Part shown: piece after piece, positions 1-7,526 of the stretch
Position numbering within the stretch: position 1 is the stretch's first letter
Layout of the letters: each line of letters opens with the position of its first letter
NCBI GenBank assembly: GCA_964499865.1
Contig: CAZCPY010000029.1
Coordinates: forward strand, 1 to 29,062
Direction: 5' to 3'
Length of the DNA stretch: 29,062 bases
Source of the DNA: JANOGU01 sp964499865
GTDB taxonomy: Bacteria > Pseudomonadota > Alphaproteobacteria > Rhodobacterales > Rhodobacteraceae
Notes under the pieces: generated by a model
Told to the model about the DNA's origin: nothing
Database searches by the model: none
What the model saw: the letters and a program-made list of their open reading frames with translations, nothing else
Made by a program: the position numbers and the translations under genes

Positions 1-1782
1 GCCGAGCCGCCGGTCACCGCCCCCCGCGCCCGCGCGGTCGCGCCGCCGCCGCCCCCTGCCGAGCCCGAGGACGAGGTCTTCCTCGGCGCCGACGTCTTCG
101 ACAGCCGCGCCGACGATCTGGAACTGGTGGACGACCTGCCGCCGCCGCCCCGCCGCGCGCCGGAGCCGCGCGCCATCGTGCAGGCCCCGGTCGCCCGCAA
201 GCCCGCGCCCTCGCGTCAGGCGCTGACCGAGGCGCAGCCCTCGCTGGACTTCGACGGCGCCCGGCCCGCCCACGAGCTGCCCCCGCTGGCGCTGCTGGCC
301 TCGCCCGCCACCGTCAAGCGCCACGCCCTGCCGGCCGAGGCGCTGGAGGAAAACGCCCGCATGCTGGAAAGCGTGCTCGACGACTACGGCGTGAAGGGCG
401 AGATCGTCTCGGTCCGCCCGGGCCCCGTGGTCACCATGTACGAACTGGAACCGGCGCCGGGCCTGAAGGCGTCGCGCGTCATCGGCCTGGCCGACGACAT
501 CGCGCGCAGCATGTCGGCGCTGTCGGCCCGCGTCTCCACCGTGCCGGGCCGCAGCGTGATCGGGATCGAGCTGCCCAATGCCACGCGCGAGAAGGTCGTG
601 CTGCGCGAGATTCTCGCCGCGCGCGACTTCGGCGACACGCAGATGCGCCTGCCGCTCGCGCTCGGCAAGGACATCGCGGGGGATGCGGTGGTCGCGAACC
701 TCGCCAAGATGCCGCACCTGCTGATCGCGGGCACCACCGGGTCGGGCAAGTCGGTGGCGATCAACACGATGATCCTGTCGCTGCTCTACAAGCTGACGCC
801 CGAGGAATGCCGGCTGATCATGATCGACCCCAAGATGCTGGAACTGTCCGTCTACGACGGCATCCCGCACCTTCTGTCGCCCGTGGTGACCGACCCCAAG
901 AAGGCGGTCGTGGCGCTCAAATGGGTCGTCGGCGAGATGGAGGAACGCTACCGCAAGATGTCCAGGATGGGCGTGCGCAACATCGAGGGCTACAACGGCC
1001 GCGTGCACGAGGCCCTGGCCCAGGGCGAGATGTTCCGCCGCACGGTGCAGACCGGCTTTGACGAGGCCACCGGCGACCCGGTCTTCGAGACCGAGGAATT
1101 CGCCCCCGTCGCCATCCCCTACATCGTGGTCATCGTGGACGAGATGGCCGACCTGATGATGGTCGCGGGGAAAGAGATCGAGGCCTGCATCCAGCGCCTG
1201 GCGCAGATGGCGCGGGCCTCGGGCATCCACCTCATCATGGCGACGCAGCGGCCGTCGGTCGACGTCATCACCGGCACGATCAAGGCGAACTTCCCCACCC
1301 GGATTTCCTTCCAGGTCACCTCCAAGATCGACTCGCGGACCATCCTCGGCGAACAGGGGGCCGAGCAGCTCCTGGGCCAGGGCGATATGCTCTACATGGC
1401 CGGCGGGTCCAAGATCATCCGCGTGCACGGCCCCTTCGTCAGCGACGAGGAGGTCGAGGAGGTGGTCAGCCACCTCAAGAGCTTCGGGCCGCCGGACTAC
1501 ATGTCGGGCGTGGTCGAGGGCCCGGAAGAGGACGCGGCCTCGGACATCGACATGGTGCTGGGGCTGGGGTCGGGCGAAGCCTCCGACGACCAGCTCTACG
1601 ACCAGGCCGTCGCCATCGTCGCCCGCGACCGCAAGTGCTCCACCTCCTACATCCAGCGCAAGCTCGGCATCGGCTACCAGAAGGCGGCGCGGCTGGTGGA
1701 GAAGATGGAGGATCAGGGCGTGGTCACGCGCGCCAACCATGTCGGCAAGCGGGAGATCCTGGTCGAGGAGCGGCAGGGCTGA
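1..1782 (+). CDS. ftsK: DNA translocase FtsK (C-terminal part, 5' end outside window)
   Basis: The reading frame is open from base 1, so the gene begins upstream. The GTG at 127 is internal and not a real start. FtsK is a septum-anchored, ATP-driven DNA pump that clears and aligns chromosome termini for XerCD recombination during division. The visible part holds a Pro/Ala/Arg-rich linker (about 1-330), then the RecA-like motor. The motor has a Walker A motif (GTTGSGKS, about 727-750) and a Walker B motif (VVIVDEMADL, about 1126-1155). At the C-terminus is a winged-helix gamma domain (about 1597-1770, with CSTSYIQRKLGIGYQKAARL), which in the family binds KOPS sequences. The missing N-terminus should carry the membrane helices. 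Nothing is odd in the motor. Family assignment is secure. Confidence 0.97.
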   Translation, partial: AEPPVTAPRARAVAPPPPPAEPEDEVFLGADVFDSRADDLELVDDLPPPPRRAPEPRAIVQAPVARKPAPSRQALTEAQPSLDFDGARPAHELPPLALLASPATVKRHALPAEALEENARMLESVLDDYGVKGEIVSVRPGPVVTMYELEPAPGLKASRVIGLADDIARSMSALSARVSTVPGRSVIGIELPNATREKVVLREILAARDFGDTQMRLPLALGKDIAGDAVVANLAKMPHLLIAGTTGSGKSVAINTMILSLLYKLTPEECRLIMIDPKMLELSVYDGIPHLLSPVVTDPKKAVVALKWVVGEMEERYRKMSRMGVRNIEGYNGRVHEALAQGEMFRRTVQTGFDEATGDPVFETEEFAPVAIPYIVVIVDEMADLMMVAGKEIEACIQRLAQMARASGIHLIMATQRPSVDVITGTIKANFPTRISFQVTSKIDSRTILGEQGAEQLLGQGDMLYMAGGSKIIRVHGPFVSDEEVEEVVSHLKSFGPPDYMSGVVEGPEEDAASDIDMVLGLGSGEASDDQLYDQAVAIVARDRKCSTSYIQRKLGIGYQKAARLVEKMEDQGVVTRANHVGKREILVEERQG

Positions 1783-2168
1783 CACCGTCCGGCCCTTGGC
1801 GGATCCGCCGGGGTTGCAGGAAACGAACATCGGCAACGCGCGTGCGGCGGCTTTGGCGGGGCGGACTTGTCCATCCTCCACATTCGGCCTGGCACGCCGG
1901 ACACGGGCGCCATCCTCGGACGCCGCGGCCGTCCGCATCGCGGCGGCCCCGCCGCGGCCTGGAGCCGGGGCCTCACCCCTTTCGTCGCGGGTGGCGGGCG
2001 AGGTCCCGGGTCAGGCCCGGGGACGGGTTCGCGGTGCGCGCCCCCGGGGCCAAGGATCGGCGCCGTCCGCGGACGACGGCCCGGCGGCGCGGTGCCGCGC
2101 CCGGCCCCTTTCCCCGCGCCCCGTTCCGTGGAAACCTCGCCGCGCCCCGCAGCCCGGAAAGGCCCCGC
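1783..2168. other. 386-bp intergenic region with one dispersed palindromic repeat copy
   Basis: This gap lies between ftsK and the VOC gene. I see no convincing gene in it: the frames that cross it are Arg/Pro/Ala-rich with no domain. Around 1996-2037 it carries a GC-rich motif (GGGCGAGGTCCCGGG, then TCAGGCCCGGG) that recurs almost identically at 27247-27280 between two transporter genes. The core forms a hairpin with GTCCCGGG/CCCGGG arms. I could not place a promoter for the next gene with confidence. Confidence 0.6.
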
Positions 2169-2561
2169 ATGTTCAGCTACGTCAGCCTCGGCACCGCCGA
2201 CATCCGCCGCGCCCGCGCCTTCTGGGATGCGGTGCTGGCGCCGCTGGGGGTTGCCCGCATCGGGGGCTGCGACGACGCCACATCGTCGGCCTGGGGCGAT
2301 GACGATCCCGGACCGCATCTCTGGGTGACCACGCCTTTCGACGGCAATCCGCCCGCGGCGGGCAACGGCGCAATGGTGTCGTTCCTCGCGCCGTCGCGCG
2401 CGGCGGTCGATGCCTTCCACGCCGCGGCGCTGGCGCATGGCGGGCGGGACGAGGGCGCGCCGGGCCTGCGCCCGCAGTACGGGCCGGGCTTCTATGCGGC
2501 CTATGTGCGCGACCCCGACGGCAACAAGGCCAATGCCGTGTTCTACGGCGACACCGCCTGA
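2169..2561 (+). CDS. VOC family (glyoxalase/bleomycin-resistance fold) protein
   Basis: The product is 130 aa and starts at the ATG of MFSYVSLGTADIRRARAFW. The first beta strand and helix (residues 1-20) and the C-terminal FYAAYVRDPDGNKANAVFY block (about 107-125) are typical of single-domain VOC proteins. Such proteins work as dimers with a metal in the beta-barrel. DPDGNK followed by a beta strand is the common signature at the second metal-ligand strand, but here no clear Glu follows in the usual FxE position. The substrate therefore cannot be predicted and metal binding is uncertain. The frame is open further upstream, but that part has no family similarity. The CaCA exchanger follows 91 bp downstream on the same strand; no functional link is evident. 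Confidence 0.85.
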   Translation: MFSYVSLGTADIRRARAFWDAVLAPLGVARIGGCDDATSSAWGDDDPGPHLWVTTPFDGNPPAAGNGAMVSFLAPSRAAVDAFHAAALAHGGRDEGAPGLRPQYGPGFYAAYVRDPDGNKANAVFYGDTA

Positions 2562-2652
2562 AATTCGCCGCCCGCCCCTTGTGGCCGCGCCCCCAAGGCC
2601 CACATCTGCGCGACGCTCACGCCTCCGCGATCACAAGGGAAATGCCGCCATC

Positions 2653-3576
2653 ATGCTGACAACGCTTGCGTTCTTCGTTTTCGGCCTGGCCGGCCTCTAT
2701 TTCGGCGGCGACTGGCTGGTGAACGGCGCCTCGTCGCTGGCCCGCCGCTTTCGCGTGCCGCCGCTGGTGATCGGGCTGACCATCGTGGGCTTCGGCACCT
2801 CCACCCCCGAGCTTCTGGTCTCGGTCGAGGCGGCGCTGGACGGGCTTTCGGGCATCGCCGTGGGCAACGTCGTGGGGTCGAACATCGCCAACATCCTGGT
2901 CATCCTGGGCCTGTCGGCGCTGATCGCGCCTCTGGCCATCGGCTTTTCCCGGGTCCGCAACGACCTGGGCTGGATGCTGCTGGCGGCCGTGGCCTGCGTG
3001 CCGGTGTTCTGGGACGGCGCGGTCTCGCGGCCGGAGGGGCTGGTCTTCGTGGCCGGCATCATCGCCTACATCCTCGTCGCCCTGCGCCAGGTGGGCTCGG
3101 CGCCCGAGGACGAAGGCGACGCCCCGGTGCCGCCGGTCTGGCAGTCGCTCGCCTTCATCGCGCTGGGCCTCGTCACCCTGATGGTGGGCGCGCGGCTTCT
3201 GGTCGATGCAGCGGTGACGATCGCCACCTGGCTGGGCGTGTCCGATGCCATCATCGGGCTGACCATCGTGGCCGTCGGCACCTCGCTGCCCGAGCTCGCG
3301 ACCTCGATCACCGCCGCCGTGCGGGGCGAGCGCGAAATCGCCATCGGCAACGTCGTGGGGTCGAACGTCTTCAACATCTTCGCCATCCTCGGGATCACCG
3401 CGGTGATCGCGCCGATCCCCGGCATCGACCCGCGTTTCTTCCAGATCGACACGCCGGTGATGATCGGGGTCTCGCTGGTGCTCGCGGTCCTTCTCTTCGT
3501 CACGCACGGCGTGGCGCGCTGGGCGGGTGCGGCGTTCCTGGCGGGCTATGCGGCCTATGTGGTGGCCATGGCCTGA
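2653..3576 (+). CDS. Calcium/sodium antiporter (CaCA family, YrbG-like)
   Basis: This is a 307-aa inner-membrane cation exchanger, expected to swap Ca2+ for Na+ or H+. It shows the two inverted alpha repeats that define the CaCA superfamily. Repeat 1 is about residues 44-88, with GFGTSTPELLVS and GNVVGSNIANI; repeat 2 is about 205-249, with AVGTSLPELATS and GNVVGSNVFNI. The acidic Glu of each TPEL/LPEL motif is the family's ion-binding residue, and both are present. About ten hydrophobic segments are visible, with a charged loop near the centre (APEDEGDAP). The start at 2653 opens directly into the first membrane helix. Longer upstream readings are Arg/Pro-rich and rejected. Length matches YrbG-type bacterial members. 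Confidence 0.93.
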   Translation: MLTTLAFFVFGLAGLYFGGDWLVNGASSLARRFRVPPLVIGLTIVGFGTSTPELLVSVEAALDGLSGIAVGNVVGSNIANILVILGLSALIAPLAIGFSRVRNDLGWMLLAAVACVPVFWDGAVSRPEGLVFVAGIIAYILVALRQVGSAPEDEGDAPVPPVWQSLAFIALGLVTLMVGARLLVDAAVTIATWLGVSDAIIGLTIVAVGTSLPELATSITAAVRGEREIAIGNVVGSNVFNIFAILGITAVIAPIPGIDPRFFQIDTPVMIGVSLVLAVLLFVTHGVARWAGAAFLAGYAAYVVAMA

Positions 3577-3582
3577 GGCCCA

Positions 3583-3611
3583 TTGACGCCCCCGCCCCGC
3601 CGCCCTAACCT
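3583..3611 (+). promoter_or_regulatory. Probable sigma-70 promoter of the ilv leader/operon
   Basis: TTGACG (3583-3588), a 17-bp spacer, then TAACCT (3606-3611). The predicted start of transcription near 3618 lies just upstream of the leader-peptide start at 3637. This placement supports a leader-RNA arrangement. It is a sequence match only. Confidence 0.6.
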
Positions 3612-3636
3612 TCGGCGCCGAGGGGCAGAGGGTGCC

Positions 3637-3684
3637 ATGAGCGGGCTTCTTGTCATCGTAGGGGTGTGGCGCATGGGCCGGTGA
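3637..3684 (+). CDS. ilv operon leader peptide
   Basis: This is a 15-codon reading frame, MSGLLVIVGVWRMGR, with a purine-rich ribosome-binding site (GGGGCAGAGGG) 5-15 bases upstream. Five of eight consecutive codons from position 4 are Leu, Leu, Val, Ile and Val, the products of the pathway whose first enzyme is encoded next. A perfect intrinsic terminator begins 26 bases after its stop codon. This is the classic layout of ribosome-mediated attenuation: slow translation at these codons under branched-chain amino-acid shortage should prevent termination. It is a regulatory peptide with no expected function of its own. Confidence 0.8.
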   Translation: MSGLLVIVGVWRMGR

Positions 3685-3712
3685 CGGCAGACCATGACGG
3701 TCACCATGCGCC
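3668..3712 (+). promoter_or_regulatory. Possible antiterminator pairing of the ilv attenuator
   Basis: GGCGCATGG at 3668-3676, inside the end of the leader peptide frame, is perfectly complementary to CCATGCGCC at 3704-3712. TGAC (3682-3685) and GTCA (3700-3703) can extend the helix. The 3' arm runs into the first bases of the terminator stem, so the two structures compete. A ribosome stalled on the Leu/Val/Ile codons would leave 3668-3676 largely free. A ribosome at the stop codon (3682-3684) would cover it. I paired these by eye and calculated no energies. Confidence 0.5.
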
Positions 3713-3739
3713 CCCGGGAAAGCCTTCCCGGGGGTTTTT
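3711..3739 (+). terminator. Intrinsic terminator (attenuator) ahead of ilvB
   Basis: A perfect 10-bp stem (CCCCCGGGAA / TTCCCGGGGG) with loop AGCC is followed directly by TTTTT. It lies between the leader peptide and ilvB and so should end transcription before the operon unless an alternative structure forms. Confidence 0.88.
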
Positions 3740-3774
3740 CATTCGCAGGATCGGAACGGACGGGGACGACACAG

Positions 3775-5529
3775 ATGCGGCAGATGACCGGCGCGAGGAT
3801 GGTGGTGCAGGCGCTCAAGGACCAGGGCGTCGAGGTGATCTTCGGCTATCCCGGCGGCGCGGTGCTGCCGATCTATGACGAGCTGTTCCAGCAGAACGAA
3901 ATCCGCCACATCCTGGTGCGCCACGAACAGGGCGCCGTCCACATGGCCGAGGGCTACGCCCGGTCCACCGGCAAGCCCGGCGTGGTGCTGGTGACCTCGG
4001 GCCCCGGGGCCACCAATGCCGTCACGGGCCTGGTCGATGCGCTGATGGACTCGATCCCGCTCGTCGTGCTGACCGGCCAGGTCCCGACCTTCATGATCGG
4101 CACCGACGGCTTCCAGGAGGCCGACACGGTCGGCATCACGCGGCCCTGCACCAAGATGAACTGGCTGGTGAAGGACACATCGCGGCTGGCGGACGTGATC
4201 CACCAGGCGTTCCATGTGGCGACCCACGGCCGCCCCGGGCCGGTGCTGGTCGACATCCCCAAGGACGTTCAGTTCGCCCAGGCCGACTACACGCCGCCGC
4301 AGAAGGCGAAGACCGACCATTACCGGCCGCGTGTCAAGGGCGACCCCGACGCCATCACCCGCATGGTCGAGATGCTGGAGACCGCCGAACGCCCGCTGTT
4401 CTACACCGGCGGCGGCGTCATCAACTCCGGCCCCGAGGCGTCGCGGCTGCTGCGCGAGTTCGTGGAGGCGACGGGCTTCCCCGTCACCTCGACCCTGATG
4501 GGGCTTGGCGCCTATCCCGCCAAGGGCCGCCACTGGATCGGCATGCTGGGGATGCACGGCCTTTACGAGGCCAACCTCGCGATGCACGGCTGCGACCTGA
4601 TGCTGAACATCGGGGCGCGGTTCGACGACCGGATCACCGGCCGGATCAAGGACTTCTCGCCGGGCTCGCGCAAGGTGCACGTCGACATCGACCCGTCGTC
4701 CATCAACAAGGTGATCCGCGTCGATGTGGGCATCGTGGGCGACGTGGCGCATGTGCTGGAAGACGCGCTGCGCCTGTGGAAGTCACGCGGGTCCAGGGTC
4801 AACCGCGAAGCGCTGGCCCGGTGGTGGCGCCAGATCGAGGACTGGCGCGCCGTCGACTGCCTCAAGTTCCGCAACTCGGACAAGACGATCAAGCCGCAGC
4901 ACGCCGTGCAAAGGCTGGAGGCGCTGACCGCCCACCACCCCAGGCGCTTCATCACCACCGAGGTCGGCCAGCACCAGATGTGGGCCGCGCAGTTCCTGCA
5001 CTTCAACGAGCCCAACCGCTGGATGACCTCGGGCGGTCTCGGCACCATGGGCTACGGCCTGCCCGCGTCCATCGGCGTGCAGGTGGCCCACCCCGATGCG
5101 CTGGTGATCAACGTGGCGGGCGAGGCGTCCTGGCTGATGAACATGCAGGAAATGGGCACCGCGGTGCAGTTCCGCGCGCCGGTCAAGCAGTTCATCCTGA
5201 ACAACGAACGCCTCGGCATGGTGCGCCAGTGGCAGGAGCTGCTGCACGGCGAGCGCTATTCGCATTCGTGGAGTGAATCGCTCCCCGACTTCGTGAAGCT
5301 CGCAGAAGCCTTCGGCTGCAAGGGCATCAAGTGCAGCGACCCCGCCGACCTCGACGACGCGATCCGCGAGATGCTGGCCTACGAGGGCCCGGTGATCTTC
5401 GACTGCCTGGTCGAAAAGCACGAGAACTGCTTCCCCATGATCCCCTCCGGCAAGCCGCACAACGAGATGCTCTTGGGCGAGGCGGACACGCAGGGGGTGA
5501 TCGGCGAGAAGGGGGCGGTGATGGTGTGA
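3775..5529 (+). CDS. ilvB: Acetolactate synthase large (catalytic) subunit
   Basis: The product is 584 aa. With the small subunit it makes acetolactate or acetohydroxybutyrate from pyruvate, the first common step of Val, Leu and Ile synthesis; it uses ThDP, Mg2+ and FAD. The N-terminal pyrimidine-binding domain holds the catalytic Glu51 (RHEQGAVHMAEGYA). The central FAD-type domain lies around residues 190-350, and the C-terminal pyrophosphate domain follows with LNN at 475-477. The ThDP/Mg motif usually starts GDG or GDA; here it reads GEA (449-451). I chose the ATG at 3775 because the in-frame extension to 3694 would run through the terminator hairpin. The gene follows the attenuator and is separated from ilvN by a toxin-antitoxin pair. 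It could equally be named ilvI. Confidence 0.96.
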   Translation: MRQMTGARMVVQALKDQGVEVIFGYPGGAVLPIYDELFQQNEIRHILVRHEQGAVHMAEGYARSTGKPGVVLVTSGPGATNAVTGLVDALMDSIPLVVLTGQVPTFMIGTDGFQEADTVGITRPCTKMNWLVKDTSRLADVIHQAFHVATHGRPGPVLVDIPKDVQFAQADYTPPQKAKTDHYRPRVKGDPDAITRMVEMLETAERPLFYTGGGVINSGPEASRLLREFVEATGFPVTSTLMGLGAYPAKGRHWIGMLGMHGLYEANLAMHGCDLMLNIGARFDDRITGRIKDFSPGSRKVHVDIDPSSINKVIRVDVGIVGDVAHVLEDALRLWKSRGSRVNREALARWWRQIEDWRAVDCLKFRNSDKTIKPQHAVQRLEALTAHHPRRFITTEVGQHQMWAAQFLHFNEPNRWMTSGGLGTMGYGLPASIGVQVAHPDALVINVAGEASWLMNMQEMGTAVQFRAPVKQFILNNERLGMVRQWQELLHGERYSHSWSESLPDFVKLAEAFGCKGIKCSDPADLDDAIREMLAYEGPVIFDCLVEKHENCFPMIPSGKPHNEMLLGEADTQGVIGEKGAVMV

Positions 5530-5538
5530 AGGGTTGAA

Positions 5539-5559
5539 ATGGTATGGAAACTATACCAT
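5539..5559. promoter_or_regulatory. Palindromic operator candidate for BrnA autoregulation
   Basis: This inverted repeat has arms ATGGTAT and ATACCAT, a 7-base spacer (GGAAACT) and one further G-C pair inside. It ends two bases before the brnT ATG and is clearly AT-richer than its surroundings. BrnA-type ribbon-helix-helix antitoxins are known to repress their own promoters, so a site here fits. No experimental site was used for comparison. Confidence 0.6.
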
Positions 5560-5560
5560 C

Positions 5561-5836
5561 ATGAACCCGCAGTTCGAGTTCGACCCCGTCAAAAGCGACG
5601 CCAACCGCGACAAGCACGGCATCGACTTCGTCGAAGCGCAGGGGTTGTGGGACGATCCACGGGGGCTGGAAATCGGCCCTTTCCTGCGGGGCGAGGTGCG
5701 GCTTGGATGGGTCGCGATGCTTGACGGAGCGTACTGGGCGGCGATCTTCACGCGGCGCGGCAGGCGGGTGCGTCTGATCTCCGTCCGCTGCGCCCGCAAG
5801 GACGAGGTAAGGCGCTATGAACAGACAGACCGCTGA
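5561..5836 (+). CDS. brnT: BrnT family toxin
   Basis: The product is 91 aa from the ATG of MNPQFEFDPVKSDANRDKHG. The opening FEFDPxKxxxNxxKHGIDFxEA is the hallmark of BrnT toxins, RelE-fold ribonucleases that halt translation when freed from BrnA. The C-terminal block (RLISVRCARKDEVRRYEQ) is also typical. The gene overlaps brnA by 20 bp in another frame, the usual toxin-first order of this family. No Shine-Dalgarno is visible ahead of 5561. A TTG at 5534 would add nine residues but lies upstream of the operator-like palindrome, so I prefer 5561. The gene sits 31 bp after ilvB and may be read from the ilv promoter as well as its own. Family assignment is strong; activity is inferred. Confidence 0.88.
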   Translation: MNPQFEFDPVKSDANRDKHGIDFVEAQGLWDDPRGLEIGPFLRGEVRLGWVAMLDGAYWAAIFTRRGRRVRLISVRCARKDEVRRYEQTDR

Positions 5837-6122
5837 CGCCCGGGTCATGGTCAGCCGGGACGGCATCCGTACGATCACGGTCGAGGAATTCGACCGCCTG
5901 TTCGACGAGGGCAGCGACGAGATCGACGATTTCCTCGACTGGGACAATGCCCGCCGCCCGGGTCTCGTTCCCAAGCGGGTGAATGTGGACTTTCCGACCT
6001 GGATGGTACAGGCGCTCGACCGCGAGGCCAGCCACCGCGGCGTGACCCGCCAGGCGCTCATCAAGATGTGGCTGGCCGACAAGCTGGACGAACACCACCG
6101 GGGCCGGAAGGCCGCGGAATAA
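5817..6122 (+). CDS. brnA: BrnA family antitoxin (ribbon-helix-helix)
   Basis: The product is 101 aa. The C-terminal half (about residues 55-92, KRVNVDFPTWMVQALDREA then GVTRQALIKMWLADKL) is a ribbon-helix-helix DNA-binding unit: a beta strand followed by two helices. The acidic N-terminal half (EEFDRLFDEGSDEIDDF) is likely to bind the basic toxin. In the family, BrnA neutralises BrnT and represses the operon through its ribbon-helix-helix domain. The start lies inside brnT (20-bp overlap), which implies translational coupling. Ten bases separate its stop from the ilvN start, so brnTA and ilvN are probably on one message. Confidence 0.85.
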   Translation: MNRQTADARVMVSRDGIRTITVEEFDRLFDEGSDEIDDFLDWDNARRPGLVPKRVNVDFPTWMVQALDREASHRGVTRQALIKMWLADKLDEHHRGRKAAE

Positions 6123-6131
6123 GGAACCGAC

Positions 6132-6692
6132 ATGCCCCCCCTGAACATCAAGAAGGGCTCCACGAGCCACTCCGCCTACGACCTGCGCGCCACGCATTCC
6201 GAGGTCGAGGAATCCCACACGCTCGCCGTGATCGTCGAGAACGAACCCGGCGTGCTGGCGCGCGTGATCGGCCTGTTCTCGGGCCGCGGCTACAACATCG
6301 ACTCGCTGACCGTCGCCGAGGTGGACCACACCGGCCACCGCAGCCGCATCACCATCGTCACCCGCGGAACGCCCCAGGTGATCGACCAGATCGAGGCGCA
6401 GCTCAGCCGCATGGTGCCGGTGCATGCCGTCCATGACCTGACCGCCGAAGGCCCCTCGGTCCAGCGCGAACTGGCGCTGGTCAAGGTCGCGGGCAAGGGC
6501 GAGCACCGGATCGAGGCCCTGCGCCTGGCCGAGATCTTCCGTGCCAATGTCGTCGACTCGACGCTCGAAAGCTTCGTCTTCGAGATGACCGGCACGCCCG
6601 AGAAGATCGACGCTTTCGCCGACCTGATGCGCCCGCTCGGCCTGCGCGAAATCGCCCGCACGGGCGTCGCGGCGTTGTCGCGGGGCGCCTGA
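6132..6692 (+). CDS. ilvN: Acetolactate synthase small (regulatory) subunit
   Basis: The product is 186 aa and its start has an AAGGA site at 6122-6126. An N-terminal ACT domain (about residues 28-100) carries LAVIVENEPGVLARVIGLFSGRGYNIDSLTV, the Val-binding feedback module. The C-terminal ALS_ss_C domain (about 110-180) includes LALVKVAGKGEHRIEALRLAEIF. The protein activates the IlvB subunit and gives feedback inhibition by branched-chain amino acids. A roughly 25-residue N-terminal tail precedes the ACT domain and is longer than in E. coli IlvH. The gene is normally directly behind ilvB; here the brnTA pair intervenes. The symbol ilvH is equally used. Confidence 0.95.
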   Translation: MPPLNIKKGSTSHSAYDLRATHSEVEESHTLAVIVENEPGVLARVIGLFSGRGYNIDSLTVAEVDHTGHRSRITIVTRGTPQVIDQIEAQLSRMVPVHAVHDLTAEGPSVQRELALVKVAGKGEHRIEALRLAEIFRANVVDSTLESFVFEMTGTPEKIDAFADLMRPLGLREIARTGVAALSRGA

Positions 6693-6709
6693 AGGCCCCC
6701 CGCGCAGGC

Positions 6710-7186
6710 TTACCCCCGCATCATCCGCGCCACCGACGCCGTGATCACGGCGAACAGCACATGCCCCGCCAGCGCCACCCAGGTGATTCCGGTGAAGCCC
6801 AGGAACGCCGGGTTCCCGGCAATCAGATCCGCCATGATGTAGAGCGCAAAGACCCAGAGCGCGATGCCGTAGCCCACCGCCGCCAGTCCCCAGGGCATCG
6901 CCGGAAAAAGCCGCGCCCGCAGCGGCTCGGCGACAAGCAGCCAGCCCAGTGGATAGGCCACCATCCCCGCGAAGTAGTGCAGGAACTGCGCCCCGGGGCC
7001 CCAGGGCGCGCCGAACAGGGTCTGGATCACCTGATTGGCCAGCTGCACCGGCGCGAGGCTGGCAAACCCCGCCCCGGGCGACAGGCTCTGTCCGAAGAAG
7101 TCGAAGGCCACGGTGGACAGGGCGCCCGCCACCAGCATGGTTGGCAACAGGCCGTAGGCCGGGCGGGAAGGCAGGGTCGTCGACAT
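6710..7186 (-). CDS. Small integral membrane protein of unknown function
   Basis: The product is 158 aa. I chose the start of MSTTLPSRPAYGLLPTMLVAG because GAAGGAG lies 8-9 bases upstream; the longer frame adds an Arg-rich tail of no known type. Four hydrophobic stretches are visible: residues about 14-33, 70-88, 98-120 and 130-150. The loop between the first two contains FDFFGQSLSPGAGFASL, and the chain ends with ARMMRG. I do not recognise a named family. The gene is convergent with ilvN (17 bp between stops). Its upstream region is a 340-bp gap, so it is probably transcribed alone. Confidence 0.75.
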   Translation of the reverse strand: MSTTLPSRPAYGLLPTMLVAGALSTVAFDFFGQSLSPGAGFASLAPVQLANQVIQTLFGAPWGPGAQFLHYFAGMVAYPLGWLLVAEPLRARLFPAMPWGLAAVGYGIALWVFALYIMADLIAGNPAFLGFTGITWVALAGHVLFAVITASVARMMRG

Positions 7187-7526
7187 CGCGGAAGCTCCTT
7201 CGGTGATTGTCGGACGCCAGTTCGCAAGGCAGCGCAAAGGCCTTACCGACCTCACGCGGACGTGATGCCATGGCCTCCGGCAGGCCCGATCCGGGACCGC
7301 GCGGGCCATCGGCGATCCGAAGCTGAAACATCCTGAAACGCGGGCTGCGCCGCGATGCCCGCCGAACCTGGCCACGCAGGTCTGCCAGCCTCACCGCAGG
7401 CCGACCGCGCCGGCCGACCAACGCCACGCCCTTGCCCTGCCGTCCGCGGCGCCAAGCCGCGGCCTGCGCGGCCGCGTGGTCACCCTGCCCGCTTTCCCCG
7501 AGGCCGGGACGGGACCGCGGCCCTCC
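7187..7526. other. 340-bp intergenic region, no gene recognised
   Basis: This region holds the upstream sequence of the small membrane protein gene and the downstream end of the enoyl-CoA hydratase gene, both on the minus strand. The only clear structure is a hairpin at 7444-7462 (CCGCGGC, loop GCCAA, GCCGCGG), without a T tract. I could not identify a good promoter for the membrane protein gene. Frames crossing the gap are Pro/Arg-rich and unconvincing. Confidence 0.5.

Noticed and set aside
1635..2168. N-terminal extension of the VOC protein overlapping the ftsK end.
   Set aside because: It lies in another frame of ftsK and repeat DNA, with low-complexity Arg/Pro composition; the VOC fold is complete from 2169.
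3694..3774. In-frame N-terminal extension of IlvB by 27 residues.
   Set aside because: It would be translated through the terminator hairpin and has no family similarity; MRQMTGARMVVQAL at 3775 is the normal N-terminus.
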